A stretch of DNA of 64,000 bases from Brachycybe producta (taxonomy: Eukaryota > Arthropoda > Diplopoda > Playtdesmida > Andrognathidae). Positions 1-12,032 of the stretch are shown in pieces. The stretch lies in the NCBI GenBank assembly GCA_036925085.1, contig JAUPFP010000007.1:563501-627500 (forward strand), in the 5' to 3' direction. Within the stretch, counting starts at the first letter, position 1. The number at the start of each line of letters is the position of its first letter. Under the pieces are notes generated by a model, which was given only the letters and a program-made list of their open reading frames with translations, searched no databases and was not told the origin of the DNA. A program made the position numbers and the translations under genes.

Positions 1-283
1 TTGTTTTCATTCGGCCGAAAGTAAATTTTTGTTTTTGCTAAACAGAAAAATTAAAACATCAAATTTAGAAGAAAACAAAATCCGAAAATCAGGGAGACAA
101 AAGTCAAGAAATGAAAGACAAAAGTGGAGACAAAGAGGAGATCAAACCAAACAAAAATAAACGAGAACTCCTCTCCCCACATTGTTATTCTGTTCTGTCG
201 TCAGATGATGATGATGCCAATGGAGAAAGTAGCAAGGAAAAAAGTGAGAGGAGAGGTCGTAGGGGCCAGTTCTAAAAACAAAC

Positions 284-1263
284 CTGTTTGACGGCCTCGA
301 TGGCACCGATCCTTTCGCAGTAAGTGATGAAAGCGTATCCTCTGTTCTGACCGGTCATCGGGTCCATCATCAGCCTCAAGTCCCATATTTTACCGCACTT
401 TTCAAACAGAGGAATTAATTCATCCTCGTACATGTCTTTCGGAATCTTTCCAACAAACACCTGAACAAAAAGACAAGGAGACGTGAAAGTACGAAGAACG
501 GAGTTACGTACGCGACTGAGAGACGCACCTCGCAGCCGCATCCGGGCTGTGAGCTAATGTCGCATCCGGGAGGAGGACCACCGTACTTCCTCTGTCCCGT
601 CGTCACATCCAAAGTGTATCCCGTCCTCTCCAGAATGAGCTGTAAACCAATCAGAACCGATCATCACGTGAGTGAACCTAACCAACTATTTTTACTCGAG
701 AGTTAAGGAATTACCTTAATCTGATCCTCGTCCGGACCCTTGACTGGAACATTGGTGGGCGTCGTCGGCGCCGACGTCGCCGGCAGTTTACTTTTTTGTC
801 TGTAAGTCTTCATCACCCCGCACAAATATGCACTCTTGTTTGAAACGTGTTCAAGGTTACTGTCCAGAAACTGCTTGAGTACAGCCAACGCACCGTCAAC
901 TTGGAATTCTTTTAGAGCATCAAGAGCCCTTTCGTCCAGATCTACGTGGGCCAATTTGCCTAAACAACACGTTTACGCAGTTAGACGAGTACTGAGACCA
1001 TTCGAACGAGAGACAACAAACAAACCCTTGATGTAGATCTCGTCCAATTTGTCGGCGACCTTCTCGTTCAATCCGTAGTCGATGAGTTTCTGGTAATCCT
1101 CTGTGTGAACGATGGGTTCCTTGGGTCCGTCGTCGTCTTCTTTGGATTCATCCTCGACCGTAGGCTGTTCGGCCGATGTCGGATCGTCTTCCTCCATCGG
1201 TTCATCTTTCGGATCCATCAACTCCGCTTCGTTGGAAACAGCCTCTCCATTACCCTCGGCCAT
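284..1263 (-). CDS. SYNCRIP: hnRNP Q/R (SYNCRIP-like) RNA-binding protein, 5' part
   Basis: Four coding exons are visible: 1026-1263, 715-959, 529-639 and 284-460. They join in phase to 257 codons, and the gene continues off the left edge. The product starts [15 protein letters not shown] with an acidic stretch, followed by the conserved N-terminal acidic domain of the hnRNP Q/R family ([17 protein letters not shown]...). RRM1 then begins at [20 protein letters not shown] (RNP2) and includes RGYAFITYC (RNP1). The family binds mRNA through three RRMs and an RGG tail and acts in mRNA stability, transport and translation; RRM2, RRM3 and the tail would lie outside the window. A splice acceptor sits directly before the ATG, so a non-coding 5' exon should lie upstream at higher coordinates. 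Bases 1-283 look like intron. The family call is firm; Q versus R is not resolved. Confidence 0.93.
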
Positions 1264-3744
1264 TCTGCATTCGATCAAAAAACAAAAGAAAACAAAATCC
1301 GATCAGTACAAGAAGCCCATAAACTTCAGATAGTTTCGGAACTGCTGAACTCGAATTATTTCGTCTTAAAATCAGAAAAGCAAAAATAAAAAAAAATTAG
1401 TAAGTGTTTTAGAAACTAGAAGACTAGCTCCATCACTTGAGGGTGTTTTCATGTAATATCTGTTTTTTTATAGAAAAAATCTTTTTATAAACAAAAGTTT
1501 AAAAATTGTTTTATTAAAGTTTGGTCTTTTACAAACTGCCATAAAAAGCTTATTTTAATCATGAAATTACTATTACGTGATTGAGCTACCTTCTAAAACA
1601 CATTCAAATTTCTCATTAATTTTTGCATCTGAAAGCCAGGATTATCAACAGTTGGAGAATCACCCATTTAAACACATTTAAAACTACTTTTAATTAAAAC
1701 ACGTTCAATTCTCTTGTCTATTTGAAAAATGGCGCTCTTGAATCGGATCAAACAGAGCTGAAAAGATCGCCATTGAATAAGATGAGAAAAAGAAACCGCT
1801 CCGATGGCGTCAAAAGTAAACAGAGCCACATCGAACCCCCCCTCCCTCCCTCCCTCTCTATCTTCCTTTTGCTTTTTTCCTCGTCTACTATAAAAAGAGA
1901 AACCGAAGCCGCCATTTTCTTCACTTTTAATTCAACAATCGAAAGCAAAGAACAGAAAGAAGTGGAAGAGGAGTAAGAAAAGGACGAAAGAAGGCAACCG
2001 TACCATATGGGGAGGATACGAAGCGTGCATGGAAACAAGAGTGCCTTAATTAAGGTTAGAAGCGTCTCCTCCTCACGGTTCCCGCCATTTCTACACCCCT
2101 TCCCCCCCCCCCTCCTTTTCGTTACTATTGCAATGAAAGAGACACAGGGGGAATGGGGGAGCATACATAATAACTAATAAGAACGAGCAGCATGGCTTCC
2201 ACGCTTTCTAAACCGCCTCATAAAATGAGCGTTTCAGTTCATTAAAAAAGGCGACGAATCGAAGGCAATCGCTTGCGGTGAGTTATAAAACACCGCACAA
2301 TGATCACACACCGATTACGACAATTCCCACTTACCTTTCTCCGTAATATCTACACAAATTTACAAATAAAAACGTCTCTCGCGCGGACACCAACACGGGG
2401 GTACAAATTCCGCTTTCTCTCTCAACCAACAACACCAACACGGTGGCGGCGCTCTCAACGGAAAGGGGTGCTTGGGGGGGGGGAAGGGGGGGAGGAGTAG
2501 GAGAGAGAACAACGTGATACGCGCTTCTACTACGGGGTTGCGTCTTCGTTTTGCAAGGAATCTAACCTCGAACCCAGCACCTTTAAAAAGCCACTCAAAT
2601 ATTTGTTTTTATTGATGAAACGCTTTTTATCGTTTAGAAAAGTAACATTTAAAATAATTTAATCATTTTATTTCTTGTAAATTTGCATATACTTAATGTG
2701 TAGTTTTATTCGGTTTAAATTACCAAATGAATTCACCTAGGTGACGCCACTTGCTTTTTTCCCGCGCTGAAGGTTGGCCCTTTTCCCGCGCAAAGTGGAC
2801 TGGTCACTGGTGTCACATAAAATATACTAAAATTGTTTGTATTCTGTGATGTCAATTTTATCACCAAATATAAAAATAAAATATAAATAGCCATAAGATT
2901 TGTTACTCGTTTTTTATTTGCAAAAATACAGATAACACGCTCTTGACTTTTATTTTTATACATTTTATTTACTAAAAAAACCAATAGTTTAATGCTGTCG
3001 AACAACAGTGAAGTTTCACGTACTATTTCGAGTCGTAGCCGTTGTACGAGCGTCTGGCGACTAGAAATTTGGAATACTTTTTTTATACTGCCATCGATCA
3101 AAAAAACTGCGAACTTGACATTGCGGTGTACCAACATGGCGCCATCTATTCAAAACGTACAATTTAGGTGCCATGATTCGTCACCCCTTCACCATTGAGG
3201 TCAATTAGCTTCGCTAGCTATACTTGGCTCTTAAAAATTTCTTTACAAGAAGATTGCTCATGCCCAATTTTACTGCAATGTCATAGAACAAATGATGGAT
3301 CGATATATCGATGCAAGCAAGTTATGAACGCCTTATGAGACCATTACGACAGATTTCTGAAGCCTGTTTCGACTGCACAATTGTCGGCGTCTCGACGGGG
3401 AAAGGAAAATGGCGTCCAGTTCGTTTGAATACAAGGCATAAAGACGCCCTATTAGTTCACCCATCATTCAATTAGGGGAAACAACAGTGTTCCTTTTGCT
3501 GTTCGGTCTGAAACGAGATAGAATCGAGTTCGTTCCTCGTAATCTCCCGACAAACCGAACCCGAGAAGACCCTGCCGAACCCGAAAAGAGTTGTATGTGA
3601 CGTCATAATACTTGAGCGATCAACTAGTTAAGCGCTCAAACGGAGCGCACAGTGTTAACATTCCGGTAGTAATTTCTAGTCGGTAGTGTCGTCGTGGTCA
3701 TGGTTGTTGCGTGGGTTAGTAACCTGAATGTTGTCATGTCTTTT
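1264..3744. other. Divergent SYNCRIP/NUDT18 intergenic region
   Basis: No supported coding exon. The stretch must hold the 5' untranslated exon and promoter of SYNCRIP (leftward) and the upstream region of NUDT18 (rightward). It contains C- and G-rich runs near 2100-2115 and 2470-2492 and a GCCGCCATTTTC motif at 1908-1919 resembling a YY1 site on the minus strand. A palindromic ATGGCGCCAT followed by CTATT lies at 3136-3150. Short open frames in here look like chance. Confidence 0.5.
1402..1610. repeat. Possible small inverted-repeat element
   Basis: AAGTGTTTTAGAAACTAGAA at 1402-1421 is partly mirrored by TTCTAAAACACATTCAAATT at 1591-1610. The same words recur around 11721-11800, where TTAGAAACTAGAA and TTCTAGTTTCTAA face each other. 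This suggests a dispersed MITE-like family. The arms are short and A/T-rich, so the call is tentative. Confidence 0.3.
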
Positions 3745-3752
3745 TATAAATA
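3745..3752 (+). promoter_or_regulatory. Candidate TATA box of NUDT18
   Basis: TATAAATA lies 79 bp upstream of the NUDT18 start codon, a spacing that would give a short 5' leader. This rests on motif and position only; A/T-rich DNA makes chance matches common. Confidence 0.35.
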
Positions 3753-3830
3753 ATAATATAATAGGGTGTGGAGGAATTTTAAGTTTTCTACTACTATTAC
3801 GAAGAAGAAAAACTATCGACCACCAGCAAC

Positions 3831-5284
3831 ATGGAAATGATTGAACACAACATCGAACTTGTAATCCACGGGAAAGCGGTCGAAGATTCGGACGATGTTT
3901 GCGATTACACCATAGAGAATCAAAACGAAGCTGTTGGTTCGTATGATAATATTACATTATGGGCCAGCGCCCCCTCCTTCGTCAAATATTCATTCATTCA
4001 TTCAACTCCTTATGGCTCTCATCGTTTCACAGTGTCGAAGGGAGTGAAGCCGTCCGTTTCTTCAGACTTTCGACCTGTCGTCATGAAGAGTGTCACCTAC
4101 ATCGTAATGGGAGTTCTAATCAACGATCAGGGGGACGTTCTCATGATGCAGGAGGCAAAGAGTTCTTGTGCTGGCACCTGGTACCTGCCAGCAGGAAGAA
4201 TGGAACCTGGGGAAGACATAGAAGTTGTTTTTGAACACTCCTAATAGGACTCTAGTGCAATTTTTCATTCTATTGTTGTTGTTTTTTGTTGTTGTTGTTG
4301 CAGGAGGCAGCGAAGAGGGAAGTTTTCGAGGAGACGGGACTGGACTTCGAACCGACTACACTTCTCATGATCGAGTGTGCAAGTGGCTCTTGGTATCGGT
4401 ACATCTTGACTGGCACCGTGTTAGGTGAAAGCGAATGAGCGTTCCCTTTGATATTTTTTTCTTAACTCGTATAATTCTCAAAATAACAGGTGGAGTGCTT
4501 AAAACGCCTGCATGTGCCGATTCTGAATCTCTTCAGGCTCTTTGGGTGAAGGATCTATCGGAACTGAGCTTGCGTTCTAGGGACATCCTTCCGATAGTGG
4601 AGAGGGCTCGAGAGTACCACGTGCAGGACGGCCTCTGGCACAAACCCATCTTACCCTCCGTCCGTCCGCATTCGTACCTTCTGCTTCGCCTAGTTGTCAT
4701 CGTCAGGAAGAGAGCAAAGTGAGTTTCCCCTTTCCGTCTCTCCACCTTGGTGTTCATCTCTTCGTTTTCATTTTGTGTTTGTTCTAGCAATCACGTCCAC
4801 GTTTTAGTCTCTGAAAGAGAAGACCCTCACATTCCTGTGTGTGCCATCAATCCTTCTCGGAGCATCTACACCACCCTCAAGAAATATATGCAGGTATATT
4901 TCAATCGATGTTCTTCTCTCTCCCTTTTGTCTTTCTTGCCGTCGAATGCCTTACGATATTTTTACTGTGGTTAATTTAGGAGGTGTTTGGAACCGAACTG
5001 CCGCCTCACAAACCTCACGGTATTTAATTCGTAAATTATCTCTCGTCCCGCCGTTTTAATGCGTTCGGTGTTTCGCAGGTATCCTGTCGATGGAGCACAG
5101 CGGCAAACCGTTGCACGAACACGATGGCATGTGCCTGACACTGTTGGTGTCGGTGCGCACGGCCCTCGAGGACGTCCGCCTAGCCGACGCCTACACGTGG
5201 CTCGAGCTGAGCACGGGGGTCGGTAACGCCATTCTGGACCGCGTGTCTAAGAATATGGTTGTGCCCCTTAACGTCATACATTGA
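3831..5284 (+). CDS. NUDT18: NUDT18-like Nudix hydrolase (8-oxo-(d)GDP phosphatase)
   Basis: Six exons: 3831-4223, 4304-4424, 4490-4718, 4788-4893, 4980-5019 and 5079-5284. All junctions keep phase and give 364 aa (human NUDT18 is about 320). The Nudix box G-x5-E-x7-REUxEExGU is complete across the first intron: [10 protein letters not shown] ends exon 1 and [13 protein letters not shown] opens exon 2, so the intron cuts the metal-binding motif. The upstream strand [20 protein letters not shown] is typical of the fold. Known family members hydrolyse oxidised guanine nucleotide diphosphates to monophosphates and so clean the nucleotide pool. The N-terminal 85 residues before the Nudix domain are longer and less conserved. 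The gene is divergent from SYNCRIP. It could be another NUDT paralogue, but the conserved C-terminal half, including [15 protein letters not shown], supports NUDT18. Confidence 0.9.
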
Positions 5285-6208
5285 GTTTCGAAGTACGGCG
5301 AAAGTCTCGTGTATGGAAAGAGAAACTTTTCTGGTTCTCACTCAGCGGAAAGTTCATAAATCGTTCATAAACGAATCCTTTGCATTTTACGTTCGAAAGT
5401 ACTTCGTTTCGAACCATCGAGGGTAAGGCGATTGTTGATTGGCTGCTTATTCTCACCCATTCTAATTATCTCTACATTTTACGTAGCAGAGACAATTGAG
5501 ATTTAGATGATTTTATGTTTTATTGACTTTCAAGAATACATTTATTTTATATTTACTCATTTAATTTAAACATTGTTTGCTCAAATTTTTATCATATCTA
5601 CCTGAATTGCAGATTTTTTTTTGAAAGATTTTTCACTAGTTGTTTTGCACAAAATCAGTTTCAAAATCTAACAATTTGTTGGTTTTTAATGGCTATTTTG
5701 AGATTATTTTTTAAACATTCCTGGCGTTTGTTAATAGTTTTTAAAATCAATTTAAAATACTCCTAATTTAATTTTTTTTAGTAATTTCATTTAAATTATT
5801 GCAAAATTAGGTGGCAATGTTTTGTTTTATTTTTCTATATAATATGTATATTTGGATTAAAAAGGAAAAGAGGGGCGTGTTTATTATATCTATGTATTTT
5901 TGAAAAGTGTTTATCTCGCCGCGCCGTGAATGCGCGTTTTTGCGCGTCAAAATGAAACGGTTCCTTGTTTATGGGGTGCGTTTTTGACATAAGGTGGTTA
6001 TGGTCAAGAAAAGCACGTGGCTAATGATTTGATCGGTGACTGACTGATAGAAACTTTGAAGCACATAAGTTTGTTAGGCCTGTGGCTATCACCCCCCCCC
6101 CCCATATACCCTTTTTCAATTCAGTCTTATATAAAAATATATATATAATATCCCAGGTCTGTGTATGTGTGTGTGTGTGGAGTAACAAAAATGTTGAACT
6201 CTTCCTTT
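5285..6208. other. NUDT18 3' flank, no gene seen
   Basis: A/T-rich DNA holding the presumed 3' UTR of NUDT18. No coding potential, tRNA or convincing canonical poly(A) signal was recognised. A run of 13 C at 6091-6103 marks the entry into the repeat cluster. Confidence 0.4.
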
Positions 6209-6314
6209 GGAAAGTGTAGAAGGGGGGAGAGAGAGAGAAAAGTGGGAGGGGGTGAGGGGAAAAGCTTGGAAAGTGTAGAAGGGGAGAGAGAGAGAAAAGA
6301 GGGAGGGGGTGACT
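6209..6314. repeat. Tandem duplication of a 59-bp purine-rich unit
   Basis: GGAAAGTGTAGAAGGGG followed by a GA tract and GGGAGGGGGTGA occurs at 6209 and again at 6268. A weaker, diverged copy of the same context, ending in ACGACGCACATGCGCACA, recurs at about 6590-6675 and pairs with ACGACGCGCATGCGCACA at 6350-6367. This suggests a local segmental duplication. Confidence 0.7.
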
Positions 6315-6362
6315 GAAATTGAAATGAAAGGAGTAAAAAAAAGGAAAAAACGACGCGCATGC

Positions 6363-6986
6363 GCACAATTGCCTGTGAATTTTGCTCTCGTCATTTATGA
6401 CGGGTTACCCCACTAGTTTAATAATATTAGCCCTGTCTTTCTTTCTGTGTATGTGTAACGCTGTACAAACAAAGAAAAACGTGTACGCACATCGGAATTT
6501 ATATAAATTTAAATGAACCGCTGTTTTTCTCAAAGTCAACATTATGTTGTGCTCCCCATCCAAGAACCCCATGATATTAAATTGGAGAGTTGGAAAGGGT
6601 GGGGGGAGAGATAAACATGGAGGGGGAAAGTGAAGTGCAAGGATTAAAAAAGGGACAAACGACGCACATGCGCACACCAGAGAAAATGATCTTTTTCTCT
6701 TTCAAATATAAAAAGGGAGGGGATAATAGTAACAAAATTAAACTAGAATTTATCACAGGCTATTGTGCCCAGCATTAGAATTTCTTTTCTCCGCCCTTTT
6801 ATGAACGTCATCAATTTTAATTGGTTTGTTGCTTAGTCTGATATCACATGCTCCGCCCTTTTCAATTTCTAATTGGTTTGTTACTTGGTCTGACGTCATA
6901 AAAAGGCGGAGGAAATAAATTCTAATGCTGGGCACAATTGCCTGTTAATTTGGCTCCCGTCATTTATGACGGGTTACCCCACTAGT
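6363..6986. repeat. Pair of 55-56-bp direct repeats, 569 bp apart
   Basis: GCACAATTGCCTGTGAATTT...GGGTTACCCCACTAGT at 6363-6418 is repeated with few changes at 6932-6986. Each copy contains the short palindrome CGTCATTTATGACG. The second copy overlaps the right end of the inverted-repeat element at 6755-6945, so the two structures belong to one element family or to a duplication of its end. Confidence 0.75.
6755..6945. mobile_element. MITE-like element with ~55-bp terminal inverted repeats
   Basis: The left arm 6755-6810 starts ACAGGCTATTGTGCCCAGCA and ends ATGAACGTCA. It is mirrored by the right arm 6891-6945, which starts TGACGTCATAAAAAGGCGGA and ends GGCACAATTGCCTGT. The core carries a diverged direct repeat (TCCGCCCTTTT, then TAATTGGTTTGTT). 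There is no ORF, so the element is non-autonomous. No clean target-site duplication was identified. It shares the core word CTCCGCCCTTTTATGA with the separate element at 11827-11960. Confidence 0.75.
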
Positions 6987-8548
6987 GTTTTATAAAATCT
7001 GAATTGCTCGGTAAACATGAATGAAAATTTAAAAAGATATTAGAAAGCACATCTACAAAGTTCAAACTTCAGCTTGAGAAGAACTTTCTGCACGCCTAGT
7101 TGTTAAACAGAAATTAAAAATCCGAGTGAGTCAACGCCACATAGGCTTAACATAAGATGTCAAAACACCAAATTATTTCATAAAAATCTTACTTCTGCGT
7201 GTAATTATTTGTAATTTTGTGTACATACTAACAGAATATAAGTTCCTAAATAGAGATAATTTGTTTATTTCGTAAATTTCAATGAAATATTGAAAACATT
7301 AGTTTTGTATTAGAGGGTAAGCAGCGCCACCAAACGACAGGCACAGTAAGCGTTTCACTTCACACCATTCTTCAAACGAGTTGGCCTTGTTTGGTCGTTG
7401 TGTATTGACTACGATTTTTGTTGCGACGCATGCGCAGAGTACATTGTAACGTCACATCGTGCCTGCTTACTATTGCGTCATAGTACTTCCGCTGCCTTGT
7501 TTCTTTTTCTTCTTCGTAGGTCATTCGTGAACTCCTGCGACATTTTCTTCTCTTTTTCTTCGTTTACTGTTAACAGAAGAAATATATTTGTATCAAAACA
7601 TTAAAGGTAAGTCGTGAATTGTTTTTCTATGGAGAATGGTTAGGCTGGGTAATAGTAATAGAGAGAGAGAGAGAGAGAAAGTACTTCTTGTGTGTCACCC
7701 CCCATTTTGGCTATTGCCCAAAAAAAAGCCTTTTGACATTCTTCTCGATGACGTTCATCGTCTGACGAGAACTCCCTTTAATTAAATTGGATCTAGTTTC
7801 GATTTCTGTTTGTGTCGTCCCACTCTCCTCCCCCTTTCTTGTCAGTATGTATTGCGCTTGAAATAAGGGTACGTTTTGTCTTGGTTCACTTTTAGTCCGT
7901 CAAGTGGCGTCACCTGTTCTTTTCATTAAGTTGACACAATGATAAATGTGTAAACAAAGAACATTTGACAAGTGGAACGTCAGGTGGTTAGGTATATAAT
8001 AAAAGCATATAATATAGTGTGGGGAAAGGATTAAAGGTGAATATGATATGATAAGGGGGTGAGGGGTGAGAGGTGAGATCCCCCAATTAGAAGGGACCTG
8101 TTCCGGGTCAAGGGGGTAGATGAGATCTATTTTCAAAGCGGAATAATTGGGGCTCATTTGTTACACAAAACAAACACTAATTACATAGTGATGATTGAAT
8201 CTTTTGGCACCGGTTTAACTCAGGTGTGTGTTGATTTCATTTTAACTGACTTGTATCCGAACATTATTATCACTTTGCGGTCAATTTCGATTTATCACTC
8301 ACCATTAAAGTCTCATTAGTTATAATTGATCGGTGCCTTGGTTGTTGGCCTGAATGACAGGAAAAGGTATTGGCTCAGACAAAAGGAAATTCAAATCTAT
8401 TTTTGTTTTATGACGTCTCAATTTACTTTGCCAATAACAAGCGGAAAAACAATTAGAATTATTGTAACCCGTTTGCCATCCTGCTATTAATTATTACCTC
8501 TCATGACATTGATTTCTTTCGAAAGGAGGATTTATTGGCTGCTTTCTA
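6987..8548. other. Region upstream of GDAP2
   Basis: No coding exon is supported. A strong splice donor follows ACATTAAAG at about 7605 (AAAG then GTAAGTCG), and a possible acceptor lies at about 8525. An untranslated first exon of GDAP2 ending near 7604 is therefore plausible. A short GA microsatellite lies at 7660-7680. The rest is unremarkable A/T-rich sequence. Confidence 0.35.
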
Positions 8549-10844
8549 ATGGATCCACTTAGAAACGGTTTGGATGCGATCGTCGACGTTGGACACCTGA
8601 AACGATGGAGCCAAATAGAACCACCCCAATGGGTCCAGTTACAAGAAGAGGACCAACAGAAACATCACTCAAAGAGCCCTTTCCAATTTGAGCCGCATTT
8701 GAACGACAAAGTAGTCCTCTGGTAAGAGAATTGTTTTTTTTTTTCTTCGCTTTTTCTGTTCTCTAATTCCCACTTTTAAAACTTTTTCTGAAGGGTGGGA
8801 GATGTATGTGCCTTGAATGCCCACGCCATCGTCAATTCAACGAATGAAGCCCTCAATGATAACAACCCTCTGAGTTGCCGAATCTTTGCCAGGGCCGGTC
8901 CTCAGTTGCAGTCCGAGATACAGCACACGGTCAAAGGTATTGATCACCTCGGTTGATTCCCCATTGTAATGTATGATGACCTCTTCGTTTTGTGTGTCGT
9001 TCAGTTTGCAAGACGGGCGATGCAAAGATGACGAAGGGCTACAACCTACCCGCCCGGTTCGTGATTCACACCGTCGGACCCAGGTACAACGTCCGCTATC
9101 AAACGGCAGCTCAAAGCGCTCTATATGGGTGCTACAGGAAGACGATGCAACTGGTCAAGTAAGTGATTCGTTTGCGGATCATCTTCTTTATATTGATGGC
9201 TTCTGTTTTTATCACTTGACGTAGGGAGAACAATTTGCCTTCTTTGGTACTTTCGACGATCAATTCGGCACGACGTGGTTATCCTCCCGAAGAAGGAGCA
9301 CACATTGCACTGCGTAAGTGAACCTCGACTTAAAGAGTAAGGGATCAAAACTGGAGTTTAATCGTGTGTTTAGGCACGGTTAGAAGGTTCCTGGAAAAGT
9401 ATGGCGACACTATAGAGACGGTCGTCTTTGCGGTCGACGAACGGGATCTTGTGAGCTCTCTTTTTTTTTTTACGACCTTCTGATTTTCTCGTTGTTCATC
9501 GGGTCCATTTGTTCCAAAAAGGGCATCTACGAGACTCTGATGCCGCTTTACTTTCCACGAAACCGTAACGAAGAAGAGGCCGCCCTCTATCGACTTCCCG
9601 AGGATATCGGCAACGAGGACGGCGAACCATTTGTGCCAGATCGTCAGATCCGCATCTCTGATAAACCGCATCAGTTGCAGGGTAGTTGAAATTCACTTGT
9701 TTTCCATAGGTCGTATTGCTATATTTCATCAAACGTCGTTGTTCTAGATGTAGAAGTGGAAGAGAACACCGAGTTGCTTGTCGGTCCCGACACTCTGATC
9801 CACGTTGGTAACACGGATTTCGCAAAGATGACAGACGACGTGGATAGGTTAAGGCCGAGTAAACGAAACTCTCCTGTTGAGAGGAACGTCGCTCTCGAAG
9901 CGCAGGGACTGAATCGTTATGAGAGGGTCTTGCGTAGGGCTAGAACGGAGGACCTTAGCGAGATATCTCAAATAGGGTGCCTCTATCAGAGTGGCGTCGA
10001 CAAAGTGGGGAGACCGGTCATCGTCCTCGTCGGCAAGTGGTTCAAATGCAACGAGATCAATTTGGAGAAGGTCTCGACGGTCACCCAATGATCGAACAAA
10101 ATAAGAAAAGAGCGAGAGTACTAACAGCGTTCTTTGCCTCTTTCTCTTTTTAGGCAATGCTTTATTTGGTCTACCTTTTGTACTCTGTTGCCAAACAGGA
10201 TTACGTCATCATCTACTTCAATACGAACACGTCTAGTGAGAATCGGCCGTCAATGGCTTGGATACGGGAAGTTTACTCCGTTTTGGAGTACAAGTACGGT
10301 CAATCGCTTCTTCATTGCGATCGAAACGTAACTTATTTCTTTTATTTTGTGTCGAATAGATATCGTAAGAATCTGAAAGCGCTCTACATCGTTCATCCTA
10401 CGTGGTGGACTAAGGTGATTTCTTAACGTTTTCTTGCTGGTTTTTTCTCGGGGGTAATTTCGAAGTAATCGTTGCAGTTGATGACGTGGGGTTTTACGAC
10501 ATTCATGGCACCGACTATCAAGAACAAAGTGCACAGTCTAGGAGGAGTGGAGTACTTATACGCTATCATGGACATGCATCAACTTCAGATTCCCACCTTC
10601 ATTCGAGAGTACGACATGTCGGTGAGTCTGGTTTTGGCTTATGTTATCCACCCGTCAAATGCAACCCTTTGTTAGCTCTTAGCTTCTTTTCAAATAATGT
10701 GCTTTAATTTCACTATTTTAATTCTACAAATTTGTGGTCGGCAGTATTCCTTCCCTATAGGTTATCCAGTTTTCTATTTTTTTTGTTGCTTAGGTTAATG
10801 GAATCCAATATTACGAGCGTGCGTCCGATGCCGAAGAACTGTGA
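8549..10844 (+). CDS. GDAP2: GDAP2: macro domain plus CRAL-TRIO (Sec14-like) protein
   Basis: Eleven exons: 8549-8721, 8794-8936, 9005-9158, 9225-9313, 9374-9450, 9522-9681, 9748-10070, 10154-10293, 10360-10414, 10478-10621 and 10794-10844. They give 502 aa (human GDAP2 is 497). The macro domain occupies roughly residues 55-215: DVCALNAHAIVNSTNEAL, then FVIHTVGPRYN and INSARRGYPPEEGAHIAL. The C-terminal third is the CRAL-TRIO-like lipid-binding fold, with YVIIYFNTNTSSENRPSMAW, ALYIVHPTWW and IYDMHQLQIPTF-type segments. This domain pair is specific to GDAP2. Its biochemical role is poorly defined; the macro domain lacks clear catalytic evidence, and stress-response roles have been proposed. 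A poly(A) signal AATAAA lies at 10943-10948. The ATG is the first in frame after upstream stops. Confidence 0.93.
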
Positions 10845-10942
10845 ATTTGCGATCGGTTAAAAGAAAGACGACGAGGAGGAGTAGGTGAAAGTGAATCGTT
10901 CAGTGTTCCTAGAGATTTTATTAGACGGCGAAAGTCTTTGAA

Positions 10943-10948
10943 AATAAA
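10943..10948 (+). terminator. Poly(A) signal of GDAP2
   Basis: AATAAA about 100 bp after the GDAP2 stop codon. Further A/T-rich signals follow (for example near 11635), so alternative 3' ends are possible. Confidence 0.6.
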
Positions 10949-11826
10949 ATGATGCTAACCCTTAGTAGCAGAGGAGGAGGGGGGGGCGGTCATGTCTAAT
11001 TTGCTAATTTTTTTGCAAAATGCACAAAAATGGGAGGTGAATTGAATGAAATGTTTTATATATTATGTAGTAAATTATAGATGCCACTTATGAAAAAAAA
11101 GGCGACCTTCAGCCCTCCCTTCCCCCCTCCGTTTCAATTCACATCTCAAAATATATTAGGCAATAATTGATGTTCGTTTGTATCTCACGGTATAAAGAAA
11201 CGATCGTTTTATCATAATTATATTTTTATAGTGGTGTCTAGTAGGATAGGATGTATTTAGACCGACCCTTACTATGCTCCGCGTACTCATACTTTAGTTT
11301 TCTCGACGTTTACCGTGTGAGTGTACGTACGTCTGTAAATATCGTTGTATGTTCTTCGTACTTATATAAACAAAAAGGTGATATTACTATGTTTCAATCC
11401 ATCATCATCATCGTCTTCATCATCATCATCATCATCAACGACAACAAGAAGAAGCTTTAATCTTTAACATGTTCTTAGGCCAGTCAAGTGTCTATCCGTG
11501 TATGTATAAATGTATTTGTAGTACTGAGTACATAGATCCTAACAGAAGTAGGGTTTTATTTTTTATTAAATTAGCAAAAACGTTGGGTTTTGGGGATTAT
11601 AGATCTGTGTAATTAATAATTATCTTTTCGAGCAAATAAAATAGCACATCCGTCCCATCTTTAACTTATTTATTGTTGGTTTTTTTATATTTGAAGGTGG
11701 TTTTAAGGTCTTAATTGAAACTGTTAGAAACTAGAATCGCGGTTTTTATCAACACGAAAATTTTGCTACACAGTTCTAGTTTCTAAAACACTTTCAAACT
11801 TCGTGCTCCAGAATTTGAACAAAAAA
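10949..11826. other. GDAP2 downstream flank
   Basis: No gene recognised. It holds a CAT/ATC-rich microsatellite at about 11400-11445 and small inverted words (TTAGAAACTAGAA / TTCTAGTTTCTAA at 11724 and 11775) of the kind also seen at 1402-1610. Confidence 0.4.
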
Positions 11827-11960
11827 AGCATTTGGGCGCAACCAGAAAAATTCTGTTAGCTCCGCCCTTTTATGAGCATCAGACCAATAATAAACAATCA
11901 AACGCCTAACAAACATAAATAACCAATCGGAACGAACTTTTCTGGCTGCGCCCAACTGCT
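11827..11960. mobile_element. Short MITE-like element, 27-bp imperfect TIRs
   Basis: Left arm 11827-11853 (AGCATTTGGGCGCAACCAGA...) mirrors right arm 11934-11960 (...TCTGGCTGCGCCCAACTGCT) with about 23 of 27 matches. The interior contains GCTCCGCCCTTTTATGAGCA, closely matching the core of the element at 6755-6945, so both probably belong to one family. No ORF is present. A target duplication is not evident. Confidence 0.65.
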
Positions 11961-12024
11961 TCAACAAAAACAGCTGATCTTTTCATGGAACAGCAACCTC
12001 GGCGCTAGATGTCGTTCATGTCGC

Positions 12025-12032
12025 TATAAATA
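12025..12032 (+). promoter_or_regulatory. Candidate TATA box for the small secreted-peptide ORF
   Basis: TATAAATA in a G/C-richer setting (GTCGC before, CGCCG after), 187 bp upstream of the ATG at 12219. The contrast with its surroundings makes it more convincing than matches in plain A/T DNA. Confidence 0.4.

Noticed and set aside
2733-3198. Overlapping ORFs in the SYNCRIP/NUDT18 spacer
   Set aside because: A/T-rich chance frames with no recognisable motif or consistent splice sites.
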